From positions 2,480,001 through 2,544,000 of the forward strand of contig JAAXNY010000010.1 of NCBI GenBank assembly GCA_013420905.1: 64,000 bases of DNA, read 5' to 3'. Position 1 is the stretch's first letter. Each line of letters opens with the position of its first letter. Positions 1-10,049 of this stretch are shown here, in pieces. Both the position numbers and the translations under genes were made by a program. Source of the stretch: Collybia mongolica (lineage: Eukaryota > Basidiomycota > Agaricomycetes > Agaricales > Clitocybaceae). The notes under the pieces were generated by a model. The model was given only the letters and a program-made list of their open reading frames with translations. It was not told where the DNA came from and made no database searches.

Positions 1-1336
1 TACCAGCTTTATGAACCAAAGTAAAGTGGAACATAAGTATCCTATCAATCCACCTATTTACCATTGCATTAGGTCCTAGACTTGGGTTTGATAACATCCC
101 CTTAATGTACTTTGCATCTGTTTCTACTACCAAATTCCATACTCCAATAAACCAATAATAACATGCCATTAGAACTCTCATTAATCCGAATAGCTCTTGT
201 TTGGGTTGTGAGAAGCGCGCTTCGCACTCATTTAGAGTTATCGAGTCAAATCTAGCATAGTGCTTTCTTCTAGGTATATTAGGGTCTTCCTGATAGATAT
301 AGTAGCCTACGGCTTTCCATGACATATCTACTGACAATACCACTGGCATATTCCAGGTGTAATTTATTGGACAGAGCGCGGGGCTATTTTTAAGTGCGTC
401 TAATAATAGCTGCTGCACTTCTTCTTGCTCAGGCCCCCATATCCAAGGTTCACTACTTCTAGTTAACTTTTGAACTGGTTGGCTTATATGGGCGAAATCT
501 TTAATGAAATTCCTGCATACACCAATAGTTCCCATGTAAGTGCGTATTTCACTGACATCTTTGCATGGTCCCCATCTTTCAACTACACCAATCCTATCAG
601 TAGTAGGTTTTCATCCTTCATAGGTACATCTATGTCCTACCACTAGAATTTCACTTGCACATAATGTAGACTTATATCCTGAAAAGGTTCCTCCAGAATA
701 CTTCATTCTCTGTATGACGCGATTTACATTTTGCATATGTTCCCAGAAGAAGCGTCTAACACCTGGAGCACCAGGTAGCTCTTCTTCTGTTCCATCTGGT
801 AGTTTGTAGCGTGTTGCTGGACCGCGCACAGGTACATCATCAATGTAGGGTATTGTGACATGTGGTACCTCATCTTGTAGGATGTATGTAACATCATCAT
901 GAAATATTGGAACAGAATTCGTCCATCCCATAGGGAGTGTTACTAGTCTCAGCGCGCCAAACGGTGTTTGGAACGTGGTTAGATTGCGCGAGGTTTCTGC
1001 TAAAGGCCTCTCATCATATCCTACATACAGATCCATCATTCTGCCACAAGCACACCCTGCAAAGTGTTCTGCTAGTTCTTTGGTAGCGGGTGGTAAACCC
1101 AAGTGCGCTATTGTAACTGCATTTAGCGGCTCTAGACTATGTACAATTCTAAGTTTCTTTCCTGGACCTTTCTTTGATATGGTAAACCATCTAGACAGTA
1201 CTTCACACTCCCCCACATCCTGCAGAGGATTCCGATTGGAATCCAGAGGAATGCAGGAGGATTTTGAGAAAGTTTTAAAACAGAAAATTCCTTTGAGGAA
1301 TTCCGCAATATTCCACTTGGATTCCGCTCGGAACAC
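1..1336 (-). pseudogene. Ty3/Gypsy-like retrotransposon polyprotein fragment (reverse transcriptase and RNase H region)
   Basis: Read on the minus strand, this encodes the fingers/palm of a Ty3/Gypsy-class reverse transcriptase. The fragment starts near KLRIVHSLEPLN, passes FGALRLVTLPMGWTN, and has the catalytic YIDD box encoded at about 837-848. Downstream, toward the left edge, the same frame continues with a connection/RNase H-like stretch (VLSVDMSWKAVGYY, QPKQELFGL). One in-frame TGA at 613-611 interrupts the protein, but the reading frame on both sides is otherwise open for ~1.2 kb, so decay is recent or a readthrough/frameshift strategy exists. Recognisable homology starts at about 1215; the first ~40 codons of the open frame (1215-1336) are repeat-derived. 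No gag, protease, integrase or LTR is visible here; integrase would lie left of the window. The class assignment rests on the motifs, and family rank is not resolved. Confidence 0.85.
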
Positions 1337-1462
1337 AGAATTCCGATCGGAATCATTGGAATTCCGCAGAATTTTGAGGAATTTCTTACAAAGTGTGGAA
1401 GAAGAAAATTCTCAAAGGAATTCTGCAACATTCCGCTTGGATTCTGATCAGAATTCATAAGT
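1215..1462. repeat. Degenerate GGAATTCC-type repeat patch
   Basis: The stretch is built of imperfect copies of short blocks such as ATTCCGCTTGGATTC, GGAATTCCG and CGATCGGAATC, alternating in both orientations with runs like GAGGAATT and GAAAATTC. Blocks are palindromic or near-palindromic (for example around CGATCGG at about 1343). It joins directly onto the start of the reverse-transcriptase homology, so the N-terminal residues of that open frame are repeat-encoded. Origin unknown. Confidence 0.7.
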
Positions 1463-1533
1463 TTTAAGTCAAAACAGTCAATAAAGTCAATAGTATATCT
1501 AACATTTTGGACTCCAACCAAAAGTCGTGCACC

Positions 1534-2330
1534 TCACTTACAGATCGGACACATCACACATCCACCATCACTCTCACACTCAAACACAACCTCAAAGTGA
1601 TCTTAATTAAAAGTAAGAACAGAGTATGATATCAAGTAGTGCCCCAAAAAAAAATACATTGCTAAAAATACATCTCAACCTACACTGACCATATGCAAGC
1701 AAGATGCACACCCTGAAAAGAGAATGGTCAGTTGAAAGGGCAGAGTGTATGCTTTCAGAAACACCCAGGCTCGAGATGTGTCGTTGAGCGGTCATCTTGC
1801 AGTTAATTAAATCAGTTGGTTACAGTTAGTGGCAGGTAAGAGCAGGTACTCACCATATGCAACGGCGAAGCGCATTGGGAAAGAGGTGTGGTCAATCAGA
1901 AGAGAACCATGAACGCTCTCAGGAACACCCTCCCTTGGCGCATACGGTTCGACGGTTGTCATGCAATGGAAAAAACAAATTTATAGGGCCAGGATGAAGA
2001 GAAGGCACTCACCATATGAAACAAAGGCACAAACCGTGACAAGCGTGCGGTCATTCAATAGAGGAATAGGAACGCATCCAGGAACACCAAGCATTATGCC
2101 ATACAGATCAGCGGTTGTCTTGCAATAAAAATTTTGAGTTTATGGGGCAGGGTGATGAGGAGGCACTAACTTGGCATATGACAAAATCAATCGTTCATTG
2201 TGCACATGGGACGTCAAGAAATAGAGAGTTCAGCGCATTCAGGAACCCTAAGCGTTTTTCTAAACGGCCCAGAACTCGGCACACAATGAGTAAAATGATT
2301 GGTGAGGAGATGAAGTGAGGACTTACTCAC
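1534..2330 (-). repeat. Tandem array of ~160-bp exon-like modules ending in a zinc-ribbon-like last exon
   Basis: On the minus strand, splice-donor-like sites (GTCAGT, GTGAGT, GTGAGT, GTTAGT, GTGAGT) recur at about 1684-1689, 1848-1853, 2007-2012, 2165-2170 and 2325-2330, a spacing of 158-164 bp. In the first three, the ~100 bp before the donor is an open segment whose translations align: a conserved GVPES/GVPGC core, then LL.D.T or LS.DH, ending A/S-YG. The fourth has stops and the fifth is only weakly similar. The last module can splice (phase 1) to a 68-nt exon at 1601-1534 reading HFEVVFEC...CVMCPICK then TGA. Joining module to module does not keep frame, and one module lacks the acceptor AG. 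I therefore read this as tandem duplication of an exon-intron unit in a decayed gene, not a working repeat protein. Protein family not recognised. Confidence 0.55.
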
Positions 2331-2460
2331 CTAGGGCCGCTCCCGGGACACCGCACATCCCACACGCTTAACGTCCGGCTCAGGGAGACATAGGATGATG
2401 AGGAACGTTAGTCATACCTGTAAAGAACATGGCATTGGTATATCAGTTAACAAGACTTGC
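2331..2460. other. Short spacer between the module array and the large tandem duplication
   Basis: No coding potential, RNA gene or clear repeat was recognised. The left part may be the remains of a fifth ~160-bp module. Confidence 0.4.
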
Positions 2461-2890
2461 GGTAGAGGGCCATTACTGGCAGATACGAGTCCTTATGTTT
2501 TTTTTTTTGATTAACTTTTCTTTATATTTCTAGAACCAGGTTGTTGCAATAGAACTAGCTATCCAGAATCTCTTCAACTTTATATTACTTTTTTTTGTTG
2601 ATAAGTTTGGTTCTGGAACACTTGTCAGGCATTGTCCTAGAATTAGATTGTAGGGTACAGGGAGTAGCTTGATATCATGGAAGGCCTGATGGATACACAA
2701 CATGAAGATGTAATATGACCACACATTTGAGCTTGCCAAATACTTGTTGCACTTCTGTAAGGGGTCATGTTGCCAAGAGGCTCAGACAGGGATCAGTATA
2801 CACAGTATGAATAACCATGCAGGGAAGGGATGAGCATAGAGCACTAGAGGCTTGACTATGAGTAGAGAACACAGCCCAAGTCTATTGCAA

Positions 2891-2930
2891 AGGTGCCCTT
2901 CCATGAAGAGGAAGGGGCACCTTATATACA
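2891..2930 (-). promoter_or_regulatory. Hairpin plus TATA-box-like site inside an LTR-like segment (copy 1)
   Basis: AGGTGCCCTTCC (2891-2902) faces GGAAGGGGCACCT (2910-2922) as a near-perfect inverted repeat. On the minus strand it lies directly downstream of a TATATAAGG box (2921-2929). Further along the minus strand the sequence reads CCTGGTTCTAGAA, reminiscent of a primer-binding-site context. This arrangement resembles an LTR promoter region. The LTR interpretation is inference: I could not define paired LTR ends. Confidence 0.35.
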
Positions 2931-4269
2931 GTACATTGTACCTATGTCTCAAATAACAACAGAATCTGATATCAGTAACTCTACTGATGTAACAATACAT
3001 CTGTGATATGTTAGTCCAGAGTAAACTACTATCTGTCAAGGGGTTAAAGCAGTGTGTGTCAGAATAATAGATATAACAGTGAGGCTATGTGAGCTGTGCA
3101 ATAGTGATTCTGATGGCTAGATGTGGACAAACAAGTGATCCCCTTACAACTTCACCCATATCCATGGTTATGCCAATAGAAGTTGGTGTTTATAGATCCT
3201 ATACAAATATCCACCAATAAAAGGTAACAATATATATCTAGGCATTTTCCTTAAAAACAAGTCAGCTAGTAAAGTGGGGACTCAGACTCTCAGAGATGGA
3301 CTATGTGAAAAAATTAACAAACTTGGAAATGTAGATCCATATTTGTATATTCCAAATATACAACCAACTCAGTAGCTTCTTTGGGGACTTTATGCTGAGC
3401 TATATGGGCCACACAGACCACACAGAAAAATGCAGGTGTCTACAGTCTGAGCTCAGACCCTGTTTGGCAGGGAGCCCTGCTTAATTGGCAGTCTGCATCT
3501 GAGCCAAGTCAAAGCTAAGTCCATAAATCCACACTGTTACTTGGATGCTCAGACTCAGTTTGGAACAACTCCTCATGAAGTCCATGCAGACTGTCCAGAT
3601 TGCTTACTTAATCATAGTTACCATTGCTTATTTGATGCACAGAAATGCAATATTTTGGAGAGTCAAATACAAGGCCTCAAGGTTACATGTCATGTGCATA
3701 AAGCATGCAGATTAACCATTTGGTAAGTCCAAGGTGCTTGTTTTTATAATGACCCCTGCTGCCTACTCTTGGCCATTACTGGCAATGGCTGAATATTGTT
3801 GATAGGTACTACTTCACCTGTCAGCCTTGCTGTCAACCTCCACCACTACATTCCCAGCTGCCCCACCCATCACCTCCCTGCCATATGATTGTGCACAATA
3901 CTGCCAAGTACAATGCCATGGATACCACCACCCTCTCTCATACCCACCCCTCTTAGTGAAGATAACAACTGCAAAATCACAACAATAAGAGCTGCAGCAA
4001 GAACTACAGAGGCACCTGTCATATTACCAGTGACTGCCTGACCACATCTGCTAGTGAGCAGCTAGCATGGTGGACATGGATGGTGCAGTAGTGTATTCCA
4101 TATGGTAGAACCATCACCTGGTGGCTGGGTGTGCACACCTGGATGTGCTGTCTAGACCAAGTAGTGCCAATCACCCCTGTGCCCAAACCAGATGTGTGTA
4201 AGGTGAGTGCATATGTGCCTCACATCTAGTTGCTCAGATATACCTTGTTCTATTGTATATGCACCTATA

Positions 4270-4481
4270 CAGTAGGTCAAAAAACTGTCCCAATGTTTGG
4301 TCATTTTATAATGATTTACTTATAACAGAGTACTGGGGATTAATATCATTCTGAGAAAAATATATATGATACTACACCATATTAGCTTTGAAATGAGCCC
4401 TTACTTTCCTTATTTGAATAAAAACTCATTTCGTAACAAATTGAACAAAATAATTACTCATTGGGACAGTTTTTTGACCTA
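4270..4481 (+). repeat. Left terminal inverted repeat of the Tc1-type element
   Basis: This ~212-bp arm is inverted-repeat partner to 5676-5887. The outer end (GGTCAAAAAACTGTCCCAATG, from 4275) reappears inverted at the inner end (CATTGGGACAGTTTTTTGACC, to 4480). The arm on its own therefore has the structure of a MITE-like unit with its own ~21-bp terminal inverted repeats. Confidence 0.95.
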
Positions 4482-4507
4482 CATCTCCAAAGTCTCTATT
4501 TACACAA

Positions 4508-5527
4508 TTAATACTTGGTATGACCACCTTTTGCCTTAATAACTGCTTGAACCCTTCTAGGCATGCTTTCTATAAGTGTCTGGCATGTTTCTGGCGGAAT
4601 TCCATTCCATTCCACTACCACCCTATCCCACAACTCATGTACTCCTTTGGGGGCTGTTGGGTATTTCTTAAGTGCCTTCTTCAACACTACCCAGAGATGT
4701 TCAATGGGGTTGATGTCAGGGGATTGTGCTGGCCAGACCATAACATCAATGTTGTTGTCTTCAAACCACTTGGTTGCCTTGTTGGATGCATGTTTGGGGT
4801 CATTGTCCTGCTGAAACATCCTCTCTCCCTCTGGCATCTCCAGCTTTTCAAAGCTTTCCACTACTCCCCCATCCAAAATCTGGCAGTATTGGTCTGCATT
4901 CATAATCCCCTGGACCTCTGTAAGCACTCCTACTCCATTCCACCCCATACAACCCCACACCATAAGATTATTTCCTCCTCCATGTTTGACAGTAGGAGTG
5001 GTGGTTCTGTCAGAAAGTGGTTCTCCCTTCTTCTTCCAAGTATAAGTCCTTCCATCTGACCCAATCCTGTTGATTTTGACCTCATCTGACCATAAGATCC
5101 TTTTCCAATCCTCCACTGTCCAGTTTTCATGGTATCTTGCCCATTGAAGATGTTGCAGTCGATAAGCCTTTTTGAGAAGAGGACATTTTCTCTTGACAAC
5201 ACTACAAAAGTCATTCTTTTTGAGTGCATTCCTGACTGTTTGGGGTGTGACAGGGTTGGGAAGAGTTTGGTTGATGAAATGGGTGGCCTCTACAGCATTA
5301 TCAAGCCTTCTAGTGGTGATTTGTTGAATAATTGACCGTTTGTCACCAGGAGAGAGCTTAGAAGGACGTCCCCCCCTGTGGTTTTCCTTGTCCATATCCA
5401 GTTCCTTCTTGATTCTCCCAATGGTAGACTTTCCCAGAGTGGTTTTGGACTGGATCTGATGCAAGGTATAGCCTTCTTGAAGAAGGGAGATCACAGAAAG
5501 GCATTGGGTAGAAGATGTAGGTCTCAT
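4508..5527 (-). CDS. Tc1/mariner transposase, apparently full length
   Basis: This 339-residue protein has the full Tc1-type layout. An N-terminal helix-turn-helix region (residues ~1-60, with TTLGKSTIGRIKK) precedes a second helix-turn-helix (~60-115, SPGDKRSIIQQI), followed by a DDE nuclease domain. The catalytic acidic residues are visible: the first Asp in LWSDEVK (~170), the second in QQDNDPKH (~243) and the Glu in SPDINPIEHLW, a DD34E spacing typical of Tc1 elements. There are no stops or frameshifts. The start is the first Met, 150 bp inside the right terminal repeat. It catalyses cut-and-paste transposition at TA sites in the nucleus. Whether it is expressed cannot be judged from the sequence. 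Confidence 0.95.
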   Translation of the reverse strand: MRPTSSTQCLSVISLLQEGYTLHQIQSKTTLGKSTIGRIKKELDMDKENHRGGRPSKLSPGDKRSIIQQITTRRLDNAVEATHFINQTLPNPVTPQTVRNALKKNDFCSVVKRKCPLLKKAYRLQHLQWARYHENWTVEDWKRILWSDEVKINRIGSDGRTYTWKKKGEPLSDRTTTPTVKHGGGNNLMVWGCMGWNGVGVLTEVQGIMNADQYCQILDGGVVESFEKLEMPEGERMFQQDNDPKHASNKATKWFEDNNIDVMVWPAQSPDINPIEHLWVVLKKALKKYPTAPKGVHELWDRVVVEWNGIPPETCQTLIESMPRRVQAVIKAKGGHTKY

Positions 5528-5675
5528 GTGATGATGGGGGAAGGAAAGAATGATTGTAATGATGGAAACATGTTGAATTTATATCAACATGGTCACATGA
5601 CTTTGTTTATTGTTCCCACAATACATCACATGATGTTAAAGCTTGTTGCAGTAAAGATCTTGCCAAAATTAAGCA

Positions 5676-5887
5676 TAGGTCAAAAAACTGTCCTAATGAG
5701 TAATTATTTTGTTCAATTTGTTATGAAATGAGTTTTTATTCAAATAAGGAAAGAAAGGGCTCATTTCAAAGCTAATATGGTGTAGTATCATATATATTTT
5801 TCTCAGAATGATATTAATCCCCAGTATTCTGTTATAAGTAAATCATTATAAAATGACCAAACATTGCGACAGTTTTTTGACCTACTA
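5676..5887 (-). repeat. Right terminal inverted repeat of the Tc1-type element
   Basis: This is the inverse of 4270-4481 with a handful of substitutions (for example CCTAATG for CCCAATG at the inner end, and CATTGCG for CATTGGG near the outer end). Like the left arm it carries the short ~21-bp repeat, inverted, at both its inner and outer ends. Confidence 0.95.
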
Positions 5888-6819
5888 TATGCTGCTGTAT
5901 ACCTTGAGACTACCTTGGTGTAATTCTATCTACCTTGTGATATGTTCTTATTCCTTTTACAAATATTAGTTTACTTCTTACTAATACTTTACCCCTGTAC
6001 TATTTGCACAGCTCTAGTAGGCTGATATAGACTTCTGGTACACCCACAGTATTTATCCAATGTACCTATTTATAGATTGGACTACCCAATTGTGAAACTT
6101 AAACTAATTGTTTAAATTTTAAGACAATTAATAAACAAAGAATATACCAAATAGTTAAATCACTAAGGAAGTAATATTGATCCAAATGCCTACTTGGGTG
6201 GAGTGGGCCAACACACTGTGTGGCTCCATTCCACATTCAGGAAGTTGTAAATGAGTAGAAACAATGTAGATGATAGTTTATAGAGGTCATGTGACCATGG
6301 GAAATGTTACCAAGTAAACAAGCAATACCTGTGCACAAAACCCAATGCCATAGCTTGCCTGGTTATGGAGAAAACACAAAAACCATCAGAACTAACTTTT
6401 CTCAGGATCATGGACACTAATAAGCATTCAGATTGTTGTCATGTATTTGGTATACTTATATGGTGGAATAGATCATGTGACATGTGCCAATAAATAGAGA
6501 AATCAATCTGATTTGTATTGCAGGTAAATATAGTAGTAGTTGTTGATTATTCCAATGTTTAGTGTAATTTCCCACAAGGGTCATGTTTGGTAAGGGTCAT
6601 TGTTGTTATAAGATGTTTGTTCACCCCTGACATAACACACAGACCTTCAAAACTAGCTGAATCTGGACATTTCTAAAATTTCACTCAAAATGGACTGTGG
6701 GAAAAATATGCTCAACAAGGAAATTGTAGAGCCATGTTTGTACATTCCAAACATATAAAAACAAAGTTAATGGCTTTACTGGTTATGGAGAAAAACACAA
6801 GATAAATTTTGAAACTTGA

Positions 6820-9577
6820 GGTAGAGGGCCATTACTGGCAGATACGAGTCCTTATGTTTTTTTTTTGATTAACTTTTCTTTATATTTTTAGAACCAGGTT
6901 GTTGCAATAGAACTAGCTATCCAGAATCTCTTCAACTTTATATTACTTTTTGTTGTTGATAAGTTTGGTTCTGGAACACTTGTCAGGCATTGTCCTAGAA
7001 TTAGATTGTAGGGTACAGGGAGTAGCTTGACATCATGGAAGGCCTGATGGATACACAACATGAAGATGTAATATGACAACACATTTGAGCTTGCCAAATA
7101 TTTGTTGCACTTCTGTAAGGGGTTGTGTTGCCAAGAGGCTCAGGCAGGGAGTAGTATACACAGTATGAACAACCATGCAGGGAAGGGATGAGCATAGAGC
7201 ACTAGGGGCTTGATCATGAGCAGAGAACCCAATCCAAGTCTATTGCAAAGGTGCCCTTCCATGGAGAGGAAGGGGCACCTTATATACAGTACATTGTACC
7301 TATGTCTCAAATAACAACAGAATCTGATATCAGTAACTCTACTGATGCAACAATACATCTGTGATATGTTAGTCCAGAGTAAACTACTATCTGTCAAGGG
7401 GTTAAAGCAGTGTGTGTCAGAATAATAGATATAACAGTGAGGCTATGTGAGCTGTGCAATAGTGATTCTGATGGCTAGATGTGGACAAACAAGTGATCCC
7501 CTTACAACTTCACCCATATCCATGGTGTATGATATAAGCAACTGCATATGAATTGCCAATAGAAGTTGGTGTTTATAGATCCTATACAAATATCCAACAA
7601 CAAAAGGTAACCATATATATCTTGGCACTTCCCTTGAAAACCAGTCAGCTGGTAAAGTAGGGACTGAGACTCTCAGAGATGGACTATGTGAAAAAATTAA
7701 CAAACTTGGAAATGTAGATCCATATTTGTATATTCCAAATATACAACCAACTCAGTAGCTTCTCTGGGGGTTTTACACTGAGCTATATGGGCCACACAGA
7801 CCACACAGACAAATGCAGGTGTCTGCAGTCTGAGCTCAGACCCTGTTTGGCAGGGAGCCCTGCTTAATTGGCAGTCTGCATCTGAGCCAAGTCAAAGCTA
7901 AGTCCATAAATCCACACTGTTACTTGGATGCTCAGACCCAGTTTGGAACAACTCCTCATGAAGTCCATGCAGACTGCCCAGATTGCTTACTTAATCATAG
8001 TTATCATTGCTTATTTAATACACAAAAATGCAATATTTTGGAGAGTCAAATACAAGGCCTCAAGGTTACATGTCATGTGCATAAAGCATGCAGATTAACC
8101 ATTTGGTAATATGAGCTTGTCAGTCCAAGGTGCTTGTTTTTATAATGACCCCTGCTGCCTACTCTTGGCCATTACTGGCAATGGCTGAATATTGTTGATA
8201 GATACTACATCACCTGTTAGCCTTGTTGTCAACCTCTACCACTACATTCCCAGCTGCCCCACCCATCACCTCCCTGCCATATGATTGTTCACTATACTGC
8301 CAAGTACAATGCCAAGTCCCACTGCCATGGATACCACCACCCTCTCTCATACCCACCCCTCTCAGTGAAAATAACAACTGCAAAATTGCAACAATAAGAG
8401 CTGCAGCAAGAACTACAGAGGCACCTGCCACATTACCAGTGACTGCCTGCCCACATCTGCTAGTGAGCAGCTATCATGGTGGACATGGGTGGTGCAGTGG
8501 TGTATTCCATATGGTAGAACCATCACCTGGTGGCTGGGTGTGCACCCCTGAATGTGCTGTCTAGACCAAGTAGTGCCAATCACCCCTGTGCCCAAACCAG
8601 ATGTGTGTAAGGTGAGTGCATATGTGACTCACATCTAGTTGCTCAGATATACCTTGTTCTATTGTATATGCACCTATATGCTGCTGTATACCTTGAGACT
8701 ACCTTGGTGTAATTCTATCTACCTTGTGATATGTTCTTATTCCTTACTAATACTTTACCCCTGTACTATTTGCACAGCTCTAGTAGGCTGATATAGACTT
8801 CCAGTACACCCACAGTATTTATCCAATGTACCTATTTATAGATTGGACTACCCAATTGTGAAACTTAAACTAATTGTTTAAATTTCAAGACAATTAATAA
8901 ACAAAGAATATACCAAATAGTTAAATCACCAAGGAAGTGATATTGATCCAAATGCCTACTTGGGTGGAGTGGGCCAACACACTGTGTGGCTCCATTCCAC
9001 ATTCAGGAAGTTGTAAATGAGTAGAAACAATGTAGATGATAGTTTATAGAGGTCATGTGACCATGAGAAAATGTTACCAAGTAAACAAGCAATACCTGTG
9101 CACAAAACCCAATGCCATAGCTTGCCTGGCTATGGAGAAAACACAAAAACCATCAGAACTAACTTTTCCCAGGATCATGGACACTAATAAGCATTCAAAT
9201 TGTTGTCATGTATTTGGTATACTTATATGGTGGAATAGATCATGTGACATGTGCCAATAAATAGAGAAATCAATCTAATTTGTATTTCAGGTAAATATAG
9301 TAGTAGTTGTTGATTATTCCAATGTTTAGTGTAATTTCCCACAAGGGTCATGTTTGGTAAGGGTCATTGTTGTTATAAGATGTTTGTTCACCCCTGACAT
9401 AACACACAGACCTTCAAAACTAGCTGAATCTGGACATTTCTAATATTTTGCTCAAAATAGACTGTGGGAAAAATATGCCCAACAAGGAAATTGTAGAGCC
9501 ATGTTTGTACATTCCAAATATATCAAAACAAAGTTAATAGCTTTACTTGTTATGGAGAAAAACACAAAATAAATTTT
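6820..9577. repeat. Copy 2 of the ~2.75-kb tandem duplication (uninterrupted)
   Basis: It matches 2461-4269 plus 5888-6819 almost base for base. It preserves the pre-insertion TA dinucleotide (about 8677-8678) where copy 1 carries the Tc1-type element, so it fixes the exact ends of that element. Similarity stops at about 9577, where the sequence passes into an AT-rich region. No gene is supported. Confidence 0.9.
7249..7288 (-). promoter_or_regulatory. Hairpin plus TATA-box-like site (copy 2)
   Basis: This is the second copy of the hairpin/TATATAAGG arrangement described at 2891-2930, conserved in the tandem duplicate with one substitution in the loop. Confidence 0.35.
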
Positions 9578-10049
9578 CAAACATGACACTTTGAAATATT
9601 AGATATGCATAATTTTGATGGCATCATCAAAAGCATTATGTAAGCATCCCAAATACATGTAAATTATGTCACAATACTTTGTGTTTGTGGAAAAATGCTG
9701 TAAAAAGCCACAAGAGAAGAAAAATCCCATTATGGAAATATTTTCCTGCAGTGTTGAAATATGAATCAATCAATCAATCAATCAATCAATTTTTTGCCTG
9801 AAACCTGGGTTGATAAAGAACTCGTAATAATAGAAACAAGTTCCCATAGTATTGAAATGTATATCAACCATTCAACATTTAACATTTTATTTCTAGCCTT
9901 GCATCCTGGGTTAATCAAAAACTTATCAGATATGCTAAAAATAGAAATATCATCATCAAAGACAAACTTCAAACAAATGTACATATGCCTGTTAAGTGTT
10001 TTTTGTTGTATTATCACATACTATATTTAACCATACTCATATAGCTAGC
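9578..10049. other. AT-rich non-coding stretch with a short TCAA microsatellite
   Basis: The tract is AT-rich, with seven ATCA/TCAA units at about 9764-9791. Nothing with coding character is seen; the short open frames are products of the microsatellite and base composition. Confidence 0.6.

Larger units (their letters stand above)
4270..5887 (-). mobile_element. Tc1/mariner-superfamily transposon with TA target-site duplication
   Basis: The 1,618-bp element sits in copy 1 of the tandem duplication. Copy 2 reads CCTATATGCTG at the equivalent place, so the TA at 4268-4269 and 5888-5889 is the target-site duplication. Element ends are CAGTAGGTCAAAAAACTG on the left and the inverse, with one terminal mismatch, on the right. 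Each end is a ~212-bp terminal inverted repeat, and a single transposase gene fills the interior on the minus strand. The near identity of the arms and the open transposase frame imply a young insertion that post-dates the tandem duplication, or that arose in one copy only. Confidence 0.96.
2461..6819. repeat. Copy 1 of a ~2.75-kb tandem duplication (interrupted by a Tc1/mariner element)
   Basis: This segment and the following one are near-identical over their whole length once the 1,618-bp Tc1-type insertion is removed (about 2.74 kb versus 2.76 kb). Both begin at GGTAGAGGGCCATTACTGGC and end in a tract reading GTTATGGAGAAAAACACAA. Differences are scattered substitutions and small indels, for example a short insertion near 7526 in copy 2. 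No substantial protein is encoded. A 61-codon open frame (3541-3726, repeated at 7924-8109) is conserved, but so is the surrounding non-coding DNA, so that is not evidence of function. Content suggests transposon debris, including an LTR-like stretch on the minus strand (see 2891-2930). Confidence 0.9.

Noticed and set aside
1534..2330. Regularly spaced repeats as a CRISPR array
   Set aside because: Units are ~160 bp, diverged over their full length, have no repeat-spacer alternation, and the genome is eukaryotic.
3541..3726. 61-codon frame conserved in both tandem copies (also 7924-8109)
   Set aside because: The surrounding non-coding DNA is equally conserved, so duplication alone explains it.
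4520..5059. 179-codon plus-strand frame inside the Tc1 element
   Set aside because: It is antisense to the transposase; composition follows from the complementary coding strand and it matches nothing.
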